This document shows positions 5,143-5,667 of a stretch of DNA of 5,667 bases, one piece after another. The notes beneath the pieces are model-generated. The model had not been told where the DNA came from. It did no database searches and saw only the letters and a program-made list of their open reading frames with translations. The stretch spans positions 1-5,667 of the forward strand of contig NZ_JAUSCG010000204.1 in NCBI RefSeq assembly GCF_030651615.1, in the 5' to 3' direction. The position numbers and the translations under genes are program-made. The DNA is from Methanocalculus sp. GTDB taxonomy: Archaea; Halobacteriota; Methanomicrobia; Methanomicrobiales; Methanocorpusculaceae. Positions within the stretch are counted from its first letter, which is position 1. Each line of letters opens with the position of its first letter.

Positions 5143-5667
5143 TTAGAGAAGACACTTTGAACTGAATCACCACATACACACCCCTTCAATTAACCAACAG
5201 AGAGAATAGATGACCTACACCCCCACCCCAATAAGGACTGTAACGAAAGAGAAAAAAGAGATAATGCAATAGGTACAATCGTCAAGAAGAGCCAAATTCA
5301 AAAGAGATAGATACACCATTGCTGCCAATCAGTTGAGAGATAACTTTCCCCGATAAGGAAGATTTTGAGAGAGATGCAAGGAATAGAATTCCCTCCGGAT
5401 CATAACCTTCCAGGTTTGTTTTCGCTCATTTAATGTCGATCAACCGGGCTCACCAAAAAATGATCTACCTTACCACCACCGTCTTCTCACACACCACTAG
5501 TGTGGGGACTATCGCTGCCGAAAACTGACATCAGTCAAGTTCAGCACAAGTGCTCAACAAGTGATCCGATCAAGCCAGACCCGCTTTCAGTAACCTGTCA
5601 TGGAATACCTTCACCCATCCGGAGAACATCAGATTCGATTTCACGATCAAACAGGCAGGAAGCCCAT

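Larger units (their letters stand above)
4841..5667. other. Gene-poor accessory or decayed region
   Basis: No frame here gives a convincing intact protein of more than about 60 residues. Part of it (4901-5100) has by hand count about 86 A and 26 T in 200 bases on the plus strand, far from the balance in the flanking genes. From 5433 one plus frame starts with ATG and reads MSINRAHQKMIYLTTTVF onward to a TGA at 5526; it resumes to another TGA at 5562 and is then open to the window end, ending in a protein-like stretch around NTFTHPENIRFDF. This may be a decayed gene or chance. A separate ATG at 5600 opens a frame that leaves the window (MEYLHPSGEHQIRF). I recognise none of these. Short inverted repeats cluster at 5404-5572. 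Confidence 0.4.

Noticed and set aside
5150..5470. Replication origin with Orc1/Cdc6 boxes (C-rich runs, CTTCCAGGTTTG)
   Set aside because: The runs lack the dyad plus G-string layout of origin recognition boxes, no copies repeat, and no orc1/cdc6 gene is present.

Overview
The window is archaeal and most likely from a methanogen of the Methanomicrobia, with Methanomicrobiales the best guess. It carries an FtsZ2-type division tubulin, two archaeal families of unknown function (a COG1340 coiled-coil protein and a DUF373 membrane protein), an archaeal Xer-type recombinase, TATA-like boxes placed for leaderless transcripts, and T-run terminators with little or no hairpin. The taxonomic call rests on recalled family resemblance; no search was run.

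Layout. 1-900: 3' part of ftsZ2, cut by the window edge. 901-1241: a T-run terminator, a TATA-like box, and a short ORF (45 codons) with a strong Shine-Dalgarno; its stop codon overlaps the ribosome site of the next gene. 1242-2102: long coiled-coil protein, followed at once by a T7 tract. 2241-3365: DUF373 membrane protein, probably leaderless. 3458-3649: 62-residue 4-oxalocrotonate tautomerase-family protein, also probably leaderless. 3689-3714: A/T-flanked hairpin between convergent genes. 3715-4581 (minus): tyrosine recombinase of the XerA/XerC/XerD type with a complete catalytic set.

4582-5667 holds no convincing intact gene. At 4768-4840 there is a relic that, read on the minus strand, looks like the 3' end of an IS200/IS605-type tnpB element (right end and omegaRNA scaffold) with no tnpB beside it. 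Upstream of it on that strand, about 4870-5120, lies a stretch with extreme A-over-T skew on the plus strand, and a nine-base motif occurs three times between 4841 and 5120. The last 270 bases contain a cluster of short inverted repeats and a frame interrupted by two TGA codons.

The left four genes run the same way but seem to be separate transcription units, except for the small ORF and coiled-coil pair. FtsZ2 forms the constricting ring, XerA resolves chromosome dimers, and the coiled-coil and DUF373 proteins are uncharacterised, so a cell-cycle theme is possible but unproved. The right third looks like accessory or decayed DNA next to the recombinase.
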